NCBI GenBank assembly: GCA_964412015.1
Contig: CAYPMO010000014.1
Coordinates: 9,260-73,259 of the forward strand
DNA from: SZUA-318 sp964412015
GTDB taxonomy: Bacteria > Gemmatimonadota > Gemmatimonadetes > Longimicrobiales > Gaopeijiaceae
Direction of reading: 5' to 3'
Length of the DNA stretch: 64,000 nucleotides
In this document: piece after piece, positions 8,480 to 16,624 of the stretch
Layout of the letters: every line of letters starts with the position of its first letter
How positions within the stretch are numbered: position 1 is the stretch's first letter
The notes under the pieces: model-generated
Database searches by the model: none
What the model saw: the letters and a program-made list of their open reading frames with translations, nothing else
Told to the model about the DNA's origin: nothing
Translations under genes and position numbers: made by a program

Positions 8480-9109
8480 ATGAAACGGACGATGGGTGGC
8501 GCGGCCCTGCTCGCCGCAGCGGTGGCCCTCGCGCCGATGCCGGCAAACGCCCAGGCGGCCCCCCCGGCGCCGCGAGACCTGGTGGCCCCATGGGTCGGAC
8601 CCGGGGTGGAGTTGGTCCTCCGCCAGCGTGAGCGCCTCGAGCTCACCGAGGATCAGGTCAGGCAGCTCGACCAGATCCGCCAGGAAGTGGTCGCGCGCCG
8701 CACGGCACATCAGACCGAGCTGGCGGGGCTGAGGTCCGAGGTGCGCGCCGGCCAGACGGTGGCCGCGGAGCTCCGGGAACGGGTTCAGGCCCAGCGGCAG
8801 GCGGCACAGGAGTCCCGCACGCAGGAGCGTGAGCGGGTCGAGGCGATTCTCACCGACGCCCAGAAGCAGCAACTCCAGACCTGGGGCGCCGCGGCCCGCG
8901 GTTTCGCGGCGGGCCGCCGCACTGCGGTGCGCGGCGCGCCCGGGTGGGGTCCTTGCGTGCGCCCCGGGCTCCGGCCCGCCGTCGGGATGCGTGGCCGGGT
9001 GCGGCCCTGGGTCTCCGGTGCCCCCGCCTGGGGCCTACGGCGAGATCCCGGCCCCGAACCGGGAACCGATTCGGGGTTCGGACCTCCCGCGGACTCGGTC
9101 CCGAGGTGA
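8480..9109 (+). CDS. Periplasmic Spy/CpxP-like LTXXQ-motif protein
   Basis: A 209-residue secreted protein with a signal peptide ending near NAQAAPPAP. The body is a long amphipathic helix with LELTEDQVRQLDQI and, later, EAILTDAQKQQLQTW, the two LTxxQ-type motifs of Spy/CpxP-like periplasmic chaperone and stress proteins. The last 70 residues are Pro/Gly/Arg-rich and of low complexity. An AAAAGGAGA ribosome site precedes the ATG. A strong hairpin (9164-9192) follows. Confidence 0.75.
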   Translation: MKRTMGGAALLAAAVALAPMPANAQAAPPAPRDLVAPWVGPGVELVLRQRERLELTEDQVRQLDQIRQEVVARRTAHQTELAGLRSEVRAGQTVAAELRERVQAQRQAAQESRTQERERVEAILTDAQKQQLQTWGAAARGFAAGRRTAVRGAPGWGPCVRPGLRPAVGMRGRVRPWVSGAPAWGLRRDPGPEPGTDSGFGPPADSVPR

Positions 9110-9163
9110 CCTCGATGGGATAGGACCCCCCGCGAATCTCCCCACCCCTCCACGCGGGGGCCC

Positions 9164-9192
9164 GGCCCCACCCGACACCGTCGGGTGGGGCC
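9164..9192. terminator. 13-bp perfect stem hairpin between convergent genes
   Basis: GGCCCCACCCGAC pairs perfectly with GTCGGGTGGGGCC around a 3-nt loop. It lies between the Spy-like gene and the convergent M6 protease gene, so it can act as a bidirectional terminator. No T-tract is seen. Confidence 0.7.
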
Positions 9193-9194
9193 TC

Positions 9195-11144
9195 TCAGTT
9201 CCCGGCGGGACCCGACCGCCGGAGGAAGGCACGCAGGTCACCGACGTCGTAGCGGCCGTTCGCGTTCCCCAGCGCATCCAGGTGCGAGAGCTCCAACGTG
9301 CTCAGGGGGTCGGCCGCCGAGCGCAGGAACGGCTGGAGCAGCCGGTCCTCTCCCGCGGCCCACGCGTCGGCGTCGAGGGACAAGGCCACCTCGGACGATG
9401 ACGCGCCGCGGGCATCCATGACCCGGAGCGACATCGGGAAGGTGCCGGTCGCGGCCACCCAGCCGCTCACCACGGCCTCGTCCCCCTCCGCGGCCACGGT
9501 CACCCCGACCGGGAGCAAGCCGGACACCACGTAAGGCATGGCGCCACCGGCGATCCGCAGGCGCCGCTCGAAGGGCGTCACCTGCACAACCGAGAGGGGC
9601 TGGCCGGGCGCCATGATGCGCGGAGTCGCCCCCGTCGAGAGCCGGATCCTCGCCTTCCCCTCTCTCACGCTGATCTCGTGGAGGGTGACCGTGGAGGCTC
9701 CGCCCGCGTGGCGCGCGAGCGACGGCCTGGTGGCCAGGTGCAACTCCCCCGTCGCTCCCCCGACGCCCCATGCGTCCCCGGCCTCGCCGCGGTTGCCGCC
9801 CTCGTAGGTGTTGCGCACGAGTCCGCGGTTGTCGTCCTGCTCGAGGAGGGAGAGGAAGTACGGCGTGGACGTGGCGGGGTTCGGGCGGAACTCGCCCTGG
9901 AAGTCCAGGTGGTAGATCAGGACCCCCTCGGCCGGAATGGGGGCGTCGAAGCCCGCCTGCGTCCTGTACTCGACCAGGAGGTACTCGCGCCCGTCTCCGT
10001 CCAGGGGGATGCGCAGCGCCTGGCCCGACTCCTGGACCGGATCCAGCACGAATTCCCGGTCCCACACCTCCCCCACCGTCGCGTAGTCCAGCCACCCGAG
10101 CCAGTGCTTCGACCGGGCGCTCATGTGCGTCGGCCCGAAGGGCTCCCGCGTGGAGCCGTGTGGCCCGCACCCCCACGATCCCGCGGCCATCAACTCCCAG
10201 CACCCGAGCACCCACCGGCGGCCTTCCGCGCCGGCGGCCGTGGGGTGGTAGTAGTCGGGCAGACCGAGGATGTGGCCGAACTCGTGCGCGATCGTGCTCG
10301 CGTCCTGAGGGTTCGCGCCTCCGCAGTCCACCGCGCTCTGGATGGTGTAGGCGTCCACCTGGATCGGGCTGCCGCTCGCGCCGGTGTCGTTGGACTGGAA
10401 CGGCTGGTCGTCGTTCTCCGGGGCGATCCCCCACATGTGCGGCCAGATCCCGGGGCCGCCGCACGACGCGGACACTTCGATGAACTCGAACGCCAACGCG
10501 TCCACGTAGCCGTCGTCGTCGCCCGAGTCGGGCACGCCGTCGGGCCCGTCGTTGTCGTACGCCCGGAAGTCCACCACCGTGTCGGCCGCGGCCAGGGCCT
10601 CGAGAAGGTAGGGGCCGAGCTGGGCATCTTCTCCCACGCCGGCCTCTGCACCCACCACCTGCGCCCGCGTGAGCGATGTGCGCACCCACGGCACGACCGT
10701 CCCCTCGACCCGGAGCCGTCCCCTGGACATCTCGAGATACACCTCCGTGAGCGTGCCCCGAGGAGCGGGTCCGTCGAAGAGGAGCCGCTGGATCGTCGCG
10801 GAGGAGACCTGGGGCTCGGGCGAATCGGAGAAGAGAGCGGGCAGCACGAGCATGCGCTTGGTGCCGAGCGCCGGCGCCCGGAAGATCTTTCCGTCCGCGC
10901 CCGTGGCGAACAGGCCGTTCGGCAACGTGAAGGCGGACGGGTCCGCCGCCACGCGCCGGGCGATCGCCGCCGGGACGAGCACGCCCGACTCGCGGCTCGG
11001 CGGGGCGATGAGCTGTGCCGGCGCGCCCTCGTGCGCGCCGAGCGCGGCGAGGATCGCGAGAAGCACCCACGGGAGCCTGCCACGCGCCGTGTGCCGACCC
11101 TCGCCACGCCGCCGGAACGCTCCCCGTCGCGCGCGCCCGATCAC
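9195..11144 (-). CDS. Secreted M6-family (immune inhibitor A-like) metalloprotease
   Basis: A 649-residue protein with a basic, then hydrophobic signal region (residues about 24-45). The zinc-binding site is AHEFGHILGLPDYYHP (HExxH about residue 286), typical of the M6 family. Around it are FDAYxxDGxxPDSGDD-like acidic segments that probably bind calcium. The C-terminus contains one EF/dockerin-like half-motif (DALGNANGRYDVGDLRAFL). The ATG overlaps the stop of the upstream lipoprotein gene (ATGA at 11141-11144), so the two are coupled. Its role is presumably extracellular protein degradation. Confidence 0.85.
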   Translation of the reverse strand: MIGRARRGAFRRRGEGRHTARGRLPWVLLAILAALGAHEGAPAQLIAPPSRESGVLVPAAIARRVAADPSAFTLPNGLFATGADGKIFRAPALGTKRMLVLPALFSDSPEPQVSSATIQRLLFDGPAPRGTLTEVYLEMSRGRLRVEGTVVPWVRTSLTRAQVVGAEAGVGEDAQLGPYLLEALAAADTVVDFRAYDNDGPDGVPDSGDDDGYVDALAFEFIEVSASCGGPGIWPHMWGIAPENDDQPFQSNDTGASGSPIQVDAYTIQSAVDCGGANPQDASTIAHEFGHILGLPDYYHPTAAGAEGRRWVLGCWELMAAGSWGCGPHGSTREPFGPTHMSARSKHWLGWLDYATVGEVWDREFVLDPVQESGQALRIPLDGDGREYLLVEYRTQAGFDAPIPAEGVLIYHLDFQGEFRPNPATSTPYFLSLLEQDDNRGLVRNTYEGGNRGEAGDAWGVGGATGELHLATRPSLARHAGGASTVTLHEISVREGKARIRLSTGATPRIMAPGQPLSVVQVTPFERRLRIAGGAMPYVVSGLLPVGVTVAAEGDEAVVSGWVAATGTFPMSLRVMDARGASSSEVALSLDADAWAAGEDRLLQPFLRSAADPLSTLELSHLDALGNANGRYDVGDLRAFLRRSGPAGN

Positions 11145-11539
11145 CGCCGGATGTCCACGGTGTATCCGGAAAGCCCGCGGAGCTGGTCGTCCGGCCCGGC
11201 GACCTCGTGCAGGGTCGCGATCGGCCGGCGCGTGGTATCCGCGACCTCGAGGGCGAAGCGGAGCGGGCCACCCTCCTCGTTCACCACGACGACGACCATC
11301 GTGTCTCCGTGCTGCTCGCCGAAGACGCGCCCGTCGATCGGAGAGACCTCGACGATTCCCTTGCCGACGAGCTCGATCAGGGCCGCGCCCTCCGCCCCGT
11401 TCGGCGACTCCACGGTCGCGGTCAGGACGCCCGGCCCCGGCACCGGATCATCGCCACAGCCCGCCACGAGGCCGATCGAGACCAGACACGCCACGACTAC
11501 GGCCGCGTGCGGAGGTCGCTTCGCCCGTGCCACGCTCAT
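11141..11539 (-). CDS. Small lipoprotein of unknown function
   Basis: 132 residues with a clear lipoprotein signal (lipobox GLVAGC, Cys28) and a single compact beta-rich domain (VLTATVESPNGAEGAALIEL, ending GLSGYTVDIRR). I do not recognise the domain. Similar small lipoproteins sit before secreted proteases in related genomes, which may reflect a structural or inhibitory partner, but this is only context. It is translationally coupled to the M6 protease and begins 8 bp after the patatin gene ends, so the three genes look like one operon. Confidence 0.7.
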   Translation of the reverse strand: MSVARAKRPPHAAVVVACLVSIGLVAGCGDDPVPGPGVLTATVESPNGAEGAALIELVGKGIVEVSPIDGRVFGEQHGDTMVVVVVNEEGGPLRFALEVADTTRRPIATLHEVAGPDDQLRGLSGYTVDIRR

Positions 11540-11547
11540 GCAGCCAC

Positions 11548-12474
11548 CTACGCCCCTCCGGCCGGGCGCTTTCCCGGACCGAGAGCCAGCGACATGGCCC
11601 GGTATCCCTCTTCGACGAAGTACTCCACGTGCTCGAACTCGAAGGCGCCGTAGCCGTCCAGCTCCGGCCGGACGTACATGAGCGGTGGTCCTTCCCAGCG
11701 GCTCACGAGATCCAAGCGGCGGCGGTAGGTCATGATCGAGAAGATCCGTGAGTGGACGGCGAGCATGCCCCGGCGTAGGACCTGCGCCGAATCCTGGACC
11801 TCCCCCACACCGACGTCGACGCCGATCAGGCCCGTCGCGCCCTGGAGGGCCGCACGCTCGAGCCCCAGGGGGTGGTCGGTTCCGCCGTCCACGAAGGCGC
11901 GTCCGCCGATCATCGCGGGGGGATACAGCACCGGCAGCGCCGACGACGCGTAGAGCGCGTCCACCAGCGCCACATCCGTACGGGCGCCCGTGCCGAACCA
12001 CTCGGTCTTCCCGGTCGCCAAGTCCACCGCGTTGACCTGGAGCGGTATCCCCATCGCGCTCCATCCCTCGGGGGGGAGGACGCGCTCGTAATACGCCCGC
12101 AGAGTGTCGCCCCGGAAAACGCTCCGCTGCCGGATTCCGTTCAACAGCATCGCTCTCCAGTTGATCCGCACGACGTCGGCGCGCTTCACCGAGCGCGCCC
12201 ACTCCCGCATCTCCTGCCAGGTGACCCCCGAGGCCGCGAGCGCCCCGACCAGGGCGCCCGCGCTCGTGCCCACGATGCCCGAGACCTGGATGCCCGCTTC
12301 CCCGAGCGCCCGCCACGCACCGACGTGCGCGAGGCCCTTCACCCCCCCACCCCCGAGCACCAGCCAGACCCGGCTCCCCAGGGACCCAAGGTCCGCCCCC
12401 GGGGTACCGGGGCTCCCTTCGGCCGATCCCGCCGAGATGGCGCGCGGCGGACGAGGGTTCGACGTCGGGTTCAC
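11548..12474 (-). CDS. Patatin-like phospholipase
   Basis: 308 residues. The oxyanion loop LVLGGGGVKGLAHVGAW, the nucleophile elbow GTSAG and the catalytic Asp in FVDGGTDHPLG match the bacterial patatin/RssA-like family, a Ser-Asp dyad acting on membrane lipids. No signal peptide is obvious, so a cytoplasmic or membrane-associated enzyme is likely. It is first in the patatin-lipoprotein-M6 operon and divergent from sufC. Its start codon touches the proposed suf promoter. Confidence 0.88.
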   Translation of the reverse strand: MNPTSNPRPPRAISAGSAEGSPGTPGADLGSLGSRVWLVLGGGGVKGLAHVGAWRALGEAGIQVSGIVGTSAGALVGALAASGVTWQEMREWARSVKRADVVRINWRAMLLNGIRQRSVFRGDTLRAYYERVLPPEGWSAMGIPLQVNAVDLATGKTEWFGTGARTDVALVDALYASSALPVLYPPAMIGGRAFVDGGTDHPLGLERAALQGATGLIGVDVGVGEVQDSAQVLRRGMLAVHSRIFSIMTYRRRLDLVSRWEGPPLMYVRPELDGYGAFEFEHVEYFVEEGYRAMSLALGPGKRPAGGA

Positions 12475-12503
12475 TTGATCCGTCTCCGCGAGTTCCCTAG
12501 TTT
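12475..12503 (+). promoter_or_regulatory. Candidate sigma-70-like promoter of the suf operon
   Basis: TTGATC (12475-12480), a 17-bp spacer, then TAGTTT (12498-12503). The -10 match is weak, but position and spacing fit the start of the suf operon, and a palindrome lies just downstream. Confidence 0.35.
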
Positions 12504-12512
12504 TTGAGAGCG

Positions 12513-12523
12513 AGAATCATTCT
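12513..12523. promoter_or_regulatory. Palindrome AGAATCATTCT before sufC, possible Fur-type site
   Basis: AGAAT-C-ATTCT is a perfect 5+1+5 inverted repeat in an AT-rich patch (extending to TTGATAA) that stands out in this GC-rich DNA. It lies about 10 bp after the predicted transcription start. Its layout resembles Fur-family boxes, which often control suf operons. The identity of the regulator is inferred. Confidence 0.4.
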
Positions 12524-12563
12524 TGATAACGCTTCCTCTCCAACGCCCCTCCACGAGGCCTCG

Positions 12564-13370
12564 ATGACCGACGCCCCCATTCTGATGATCCGCGATCTCC
12601 ACGCCAAGGTGGCCGAAGACGACGTCGAGATCCTGCACGGGGTGGACCTCGAGCTCGCCAAGGGCGAGATCCACGCGATCATGGGCCCCAACGGGTCCGG
12701 AAAGAGCACGCTCGCCAAGGTCCTGGCGGGCCATCCCGCCTACGAGGTCACGGCGGGCAGCGTGACGTTCCGAGGTGAGGACCTCCTGGCCAAGGAGACC
12801 GACGAGCGCTCCCGCGCGGGGATCTTCCTCGCCTTCCAGTATCCGATGGAGATCCCCGGAGTCTCGATCGCGAATTTCCTCCGTGCCGCCGTTCAGGCCC
12901 ATCTCCCCGAGGGGCAGGAGCTCGACCTGTTCGATTTCCAGGACCTGCTCCTGGAGCGAATGGAGATGCTGGACATGGATGCGTCGTTCGCGGAACGCCA
13001 CGTGAACGAGGGCTTCTCGGGCGGCGAGAAAAAGCGCAACGAGATCCTCCAGATGGCCGTCCTGAGGCCCAGCCTCGCGCTGATGGACGAGACCGATTCG
13101 GGCCTCGACATCGACGCGCTGAAGACCGTCGCCAACGGCGTCAACCGGCTCGCCGAGGAGAACCCCGACATGACGGTCCTCCTCATCACGCACTACCAGC
13201 GCCTGCTGAACTACATCAAGCCCGACCATGTCCATGTGATGGTGCAGGGCAGGATCGTCCGGTCCGGCGGCCCGGAGATCGCGCTCGAGCTCGAATCCGA
13301 AGGCTACAGGAGCTGGACGGAGGACGAAGGAGCCACGGAAGCCCCGTCGGCCGCCGTGGCCGGGTCCTGA
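12564..13370 (+). CDS. sufC: SUF ATPase SufC
   Basis: 268 residues. Walker A GPNGSGKST (41-49), ABC signature FSGGEKKRNEI and Walker B LALMDETDSGLD are all present, with the SufC-specific EKKR after the signature. SufC drives the SufBCD scaffold that assembles Fe-S clusters in the cytoplasm. The ATG at 12564 follows a GAGG site; the frame is open 60 bp further upstream, but those residues match nothing. First gene of a suf operon whose order is C-B-D-Rieske-S-U. Confidence 0.96.
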   Translation: MTDAPILMIRDLHAKVAEDDVEILHGVDLELAKGEIHAIMGPNGSGKSTLAKVLAGHPAYEVTAGSVTFRGEDLLAKETDERSRAGIFLAFQYPMEIPGVSIANFLRAAVQAHLPEGQELDLFDFQDLLLERMEMLDMDASFAERHVNEGFSGGEKKRNEILQMAVLRPSLALMDETDSGLDIDALKTVANGVNRLAEENPDMTVLLITHYQRLLNYIKPDHVHVMVQGRIVRSGGPEIALELESEGYRSWTEDEGATEAPSAAVAGS

Positions 13371-13383
13371 AAGGAGATATGGG

Positions 13384-14799
13384 ATGCCGCAGAACGAGAC
13401 CATCCAGGGCCTCGGCCTCGACGAGTACAAGTACAACTTCGTCACCAGCACCCGGCCCGTGTTCCAGACCCGGAAGGGTCTGGACGAGGAGGTCGTGCGC
13501 CAGATCTCCATGCACAAGGAGGAGCCGGAGTGGATGCTCCGGTTCCGCCTGAAGGCGCTGAAGACCTTCCTGTCCAAGCCGATGCCGACCTGGGGCGGCG
13601 ACCTCCGCGGCCTCGAGGAGGTGCTGGACGAGATCTACTACTACGTCCGGCCCCAGGACCGCATGGGTCACTCGTGGGAGGAGGTGCCCGCGGAGATCAA
13701 GGACACGTTCGAGAAGCTCGGGATTCCCGAGGCCGAGCGCAGGATCCTGGCCGGCGTCGGAGCGCAGTACGAATCCGAGATGGTGTACCATTCCCTCCGC
13801 AAGGAATGGGAGGACAAGGGCGTCATCTTCGATTCGATCGAGGACGGGCTCAAGAACCATCCCGACCTCTTCCGCGAGCACTTCGCCACGATCATCCCAC
13901 CCCAGGACAACAAGTTCGCCGCGTTGAACTCGGCGGTGTGGTCGGGCGGATCGTTCGTGTACATCCCGCCGGGCGTGAAGCTGGAGACACCGCTCCAGGC
14001 GTACTTCCGCGTGAACCAGGAGCGCATGGGGCAGTTCGAGCGCACCCTCATCATCGTGGATGAAGGCGCCAACGCCCATTACATCGAAGGCTGCACGGCT
14101 CCGGTGTACTCGACCGAGTCGTTCCACTCCGGCGTCATCGAGATCGTGGTCAAGAAGAACGCCCGGTTCCGCTACACGACGATCCAGAACTGGTCCAACA
14201 ACATGTACAACCTCGTGACCCAGCGGGCGATGGTGCACGAAGGAGGCCACATGGAGTGGCTCGACGGGAACCTCGGTTCCAAGCTCACGATGAAGTACCC
14301 GTCGTGCTACCTCGTGGGCGAGGGAGCCCACGGTGAGATCCTCTCGATCGCGTACGCGGGAGACGGACAGCACCAGGACACCGGCGGCAAGGTGATCCAC
14401 CTCGCGCCCCGTACGACGTCGTCCATCGTGTCCAAGTCCATCTCGAAGGGGCACGGCCGCGCCTCGTACCGAGGGCTCCTGAAGGTACACGGGGGCGCCC
14501 ACCAGGCCCGCTCGAACGTGGAGTGCGACGCGCTGCTCATCAACGAGACGTCGCGGACCGACACGTATCCCTACATCGAGATCGAGGAGAACGACGCGAA
14601 CGTCGGGCACGAGGCCTCGGTCTCGAAGATCGGCGAGGAACAGTTGTTCTACCTGACGAGCCGTGGCATCCCCGAGGACGAGGCCATGGCCTTGATCGTG
14701 CGCGGCTTCATCGAGCCGATCGCGAAAGAGCTGCCGCTCGAATACGCCGTCGAGCTGAATCGGCTGATCGAGCTGGAGATGGAGGGGTCCGTCGGATGA
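13384..14799 (+). CDS. sufB: SUF scaffold protein SufB
   Basis: 471 residues, full length for SufB, preceded by a strong AAAGGAGAT ribosome site. Diagnostic stretches include LDEYKYNFVTSTRPVF, EGCTAPVYSTESFHS, TIQNWSNNMYNLVTQR, LVGEGAHGEILSIAYAG and SNVECDALLINETSRTDTYP. SufB is the core scaffold subunit on which the cluster is built with SufC and SufD. The stop overlaps the sufD start (ATGA, 14796-14799). Confidence 0.97.
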   Translation: MPQNETIQGLGLDEYKYNFVTSTRPVFQTRKGLDEEVVRQISMHKEEPEWMLRFRLKALKTFLSKPMPTWGGDLRGLEEVLDEIYYYVRPQDRMGHSWEEVPAEIKDTFEKLGIPEAERRILAGVGAQYESEMVYHSLRKEWEDKGVIFDSIEDGLKNHPDLFREHFATIIPPQDNKFAALNSAVWSGGSFVYIPPGVKLETPLQAYFRVNQERMGQFERTLIIVDEGANAHYIEGCTAPVYSTESFHSGVIEIVVKKNARFRYTTIQNWSNNMYNLVTQRAMVHEGGHMEWLDGNLGSKLTMKYPSCYLVGEGAHGEILSIAYAGDGQHQDTGGKVIHLAPRTTSSIVSKSISKGHGRASYRGLLKVHGGAHQARSNVECDALLINETSRTDTYPYIEIEENDANVGHEASVSKIGEEQLFYLTSRGIPEDEAMALIVRGFIEPIAKELPLEYAVELNRLIELEMEGSVG

Positions 14800-16139
14800 C
14801 GACCACCGCCGTCGTGGAAGGCGTCACCGACGCCCTCAACCCGAATGCCGTAACCGCCGTCTCCGCCCAGGAGCCGGCGTGGCTCCGCGACCGTCGGGAG
14901 CACGCATGGGACGTATACGAGCGCACGCCGATGCCGTCCATCCGGTCGGAGGAATGGCGCTACACCGACCTCCGGAAGAAACTCGATCTCACCTCGCTGA
15001 AGCTCAGCTCGGCGGGCACCGCCGAGGATCGGTTCGAGGCCTGGCCAGTGCGCCTCCGCGAAGCGATGGCCCAGGACCGGGCTGCGTCCGGACACCTGGT
15101 GATCATCGACGGCCACGTCGTCCACCACGATGTGGACGACTCGCTGGCCGCCAAGGGCTTGGTCCTCATGTCGCTCCGCGAGGCGGTGGTGGAGCACGAG
15201 GACCTGGTCATGAAGTACCTCGCCACCGAAGCCGTGCCGGCTGAGGAGGGGAAGTTCGCCGCGTTGAATGCCGCGCTGTGGAACGACGGGGTCTTCCTCC
15301 ACGTCCCGAGAGGCGTCCACCTCGACCTCCCGGTCCGGGTCACGCGTTGGTACAGCGAGCCCGAAGTGGCCTATTTCTCGCGGACGCTCATCGTGGCGGA
15401 GCCGGCGACCCAGGTGTCGTTCGTGGACGAGGTGCTCTCCGACGATTTCGAAGCCCAGACGCTGACGTCGTCGGCGGTCGAGGTCTTCGCACTCGACGGC
15501 GCCAAGGTGCAATACGTCGCCGTGCAGCGCCTCGGGCGGGGTGCCTTCTACCAGTCCGTACAGCGCACGCTCGCCCAGCGCGACGCCAGGCTCGACACCT
15601 TGAACGTCGCCCTCGGCGGAAGCACCACCAGGGTGGACCTCAACGCGCGCCTGCTCGGGCCCGGCTCGAACTCCGACATGCTCGGACTCTACTTCGGGGA
15701 CGAGGACCAGCACTTCGACTTCAACACCAGCCAGGATCACGCCGCTCCGCACGCGGGAAGCGATCTGCTCTACAAGGGCGCCCTGGACGGGGCGAGCCGC
15801 GCGGCGTTCCGCGGCATCATCCGGGTGCACAAGGGTGCCCAACGCACCGACGCCTATCAGAAGATCCGCAACATCCTCCTGTCGCCCAGTGCCCGCGCCG
15901 ACGCTTTGCCCAACCTCGAGATCGAGGCCGACGACGTGAAGTGCTCCCACGGCGCCACCGTCGGGGAACTGGACGCCGAGGCGCGCTTCTACCTCATGAG
16001 CCGCGGATTGAGCCGCACACAGGCCGAGCGCCTGGTCGTGCTGGGGTTCCTGGGCGAAGTGCTCGCGCGGGTGCCCCTGGGCGGCGTGTCGGAGAAGGTG
16101 ACGCGGGTGATCCAGGAGAAGCTCGAGCACCATGTGTGA
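14796..16139 (+). CDS. sufD: SUF scaffold protein SufD
   Basis: 447 residues, starting in a 4-bp overlap with sufB. The C-terminal SufBD beta-helix core is clear: HFDFNTSQDHAAPHAGSDLL, AFRGIIRVHKGAQRTDAYQK and LEIEADDVKCSHGATVGELD, ending in YLMSRGLSRTQAERLVVLGF. The N-terminal part has EEWRYTDLRKKLDLTSLKL, typical for SufD. It partners SufB in the scaffold complex. Confidence 0.96.
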   Translation: MTTTAVVEGVTDALNPNAVTAVSAQEPAWLRDRREHAWDVYERTPMPSIRSEEWRYTDLRKKLDLTSLKLSSAGTAEDRFEAWPVRLREAMAQDRAASGHLVIIDGHVVHHDVDDSLAAKGLVLMSLREAVVEHEDLVMKYLATEAVPAEEGKFAALNAALWNDGVFLHVPRGVHLDLPVRVTRWYSEPEVAYFSRTLIVAEPATQVSFVDEVLSDDFEAQTLTSSAVEVFALDGAKVQYVAVQRLGRGAFYQSVQRTLAQRDARLDTLNVALGGSTTRVDLNARLLGPGSNSDMLGLYFGDEDQHFDFNTSQDHAAPHAGSDLLYKGALDGASRAAFRGIIRVHKGAQRTDAYQKIRNILLSPSARADALPNLEIEADDVKCSHGATVGELDAEARFYLMSRGLSRTQAERLVVLGFLGEVLARVPLGGVSEKVTRVIQEKLEHHV

Positions 16140-16210
16140 GCGAGCATCGCGTATGCCCGGGTCCCCGGCGCATCCCCCCTCGGGGGACTCTCGCCTGGGA
16201 GCGCGGAGCA

Positions 16211-16253
16211 CCCGCCGGCCGCGAGCGACCACGGCTCGCTTAGCGGCGGCGGG
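16211..16253 (+). other. Two-step stem-loop in the sufD-Rieske gap
   Basis: The 170-bp gap between sufD and the Rieske gene holds a structured element. An outer stem CCCGCCG/CGGCGGG (16211-16217 with 16247-16253) encloses an inner stem GCGAGC/GCTCGC (16221-16226 with 16234-16239). Three copies of TACCCC follow (16261, 16275, 16291). It could be a processing site or attenuator that sets the ratio of scaffold to desulfurase. No known RNA family is recognised. Confidence 0.35.
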
Positions 16254-16309
16254 TCGTCCATACCCCGCCGCCGATACCCCCTCGGAGGGATACCCCGTGC
16301 CCCGGGGGC

Positions 16310-16624
16310 ATGACCATGCCTGAGCTCACACGGGTCGCGAGCCTCTCCGATGTTCCCGCGGGCACCCTCAAGGCCGCCTCCGCCGGGGGGCAGCCGCTCG
16401 TCCTGGCCAACGTCGACGGCACGATCTGCGCGCTCGAGGACCGGTGCTCCCACGAGGAGTATCCGCTCTCGGACGGCGAGTTGGACGGCGGTGACGTGAT
16501 CTGCATGTACCACGGCGCGCGCTTCGACGCGTGCACCGGCAAGAACAAAGGGCTTCCGGCGGTCCGCCCGGTGAAGGTTTTCCGCGTGGAGATCCGGGAC
16601 GGGGATATCTTCGTAGAGGTATGA
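16310..16624 (+). CDS. Rieske-type [2Fe-2S] ferredoxin
   Basis: 104 residues with one Rieske domain: DRCSHEEYPLSDG supplies Cys46/His48 and ICMYHGARFD supplies Cys65/His68. This is the NirD/ferredoxin-subunit class that often sits inside suf operons of Gram-positives and related phyla. It may be a cluster client or an electron donor for assembly. The start could be 16310 or the ATG at 16316. Its stop overlaps the sufS start (ATGA, 16621-16624). Confidence 0.9.
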   Translation: MTMPELTRVASLSDVPAGTLKAASAGGQPLVLANVDGTICALEDRCSHEEYPLSDGELDGGDVICMYHGARFDACTGKNKGLPAVRPVKVFRVEIRDGDIFVEV

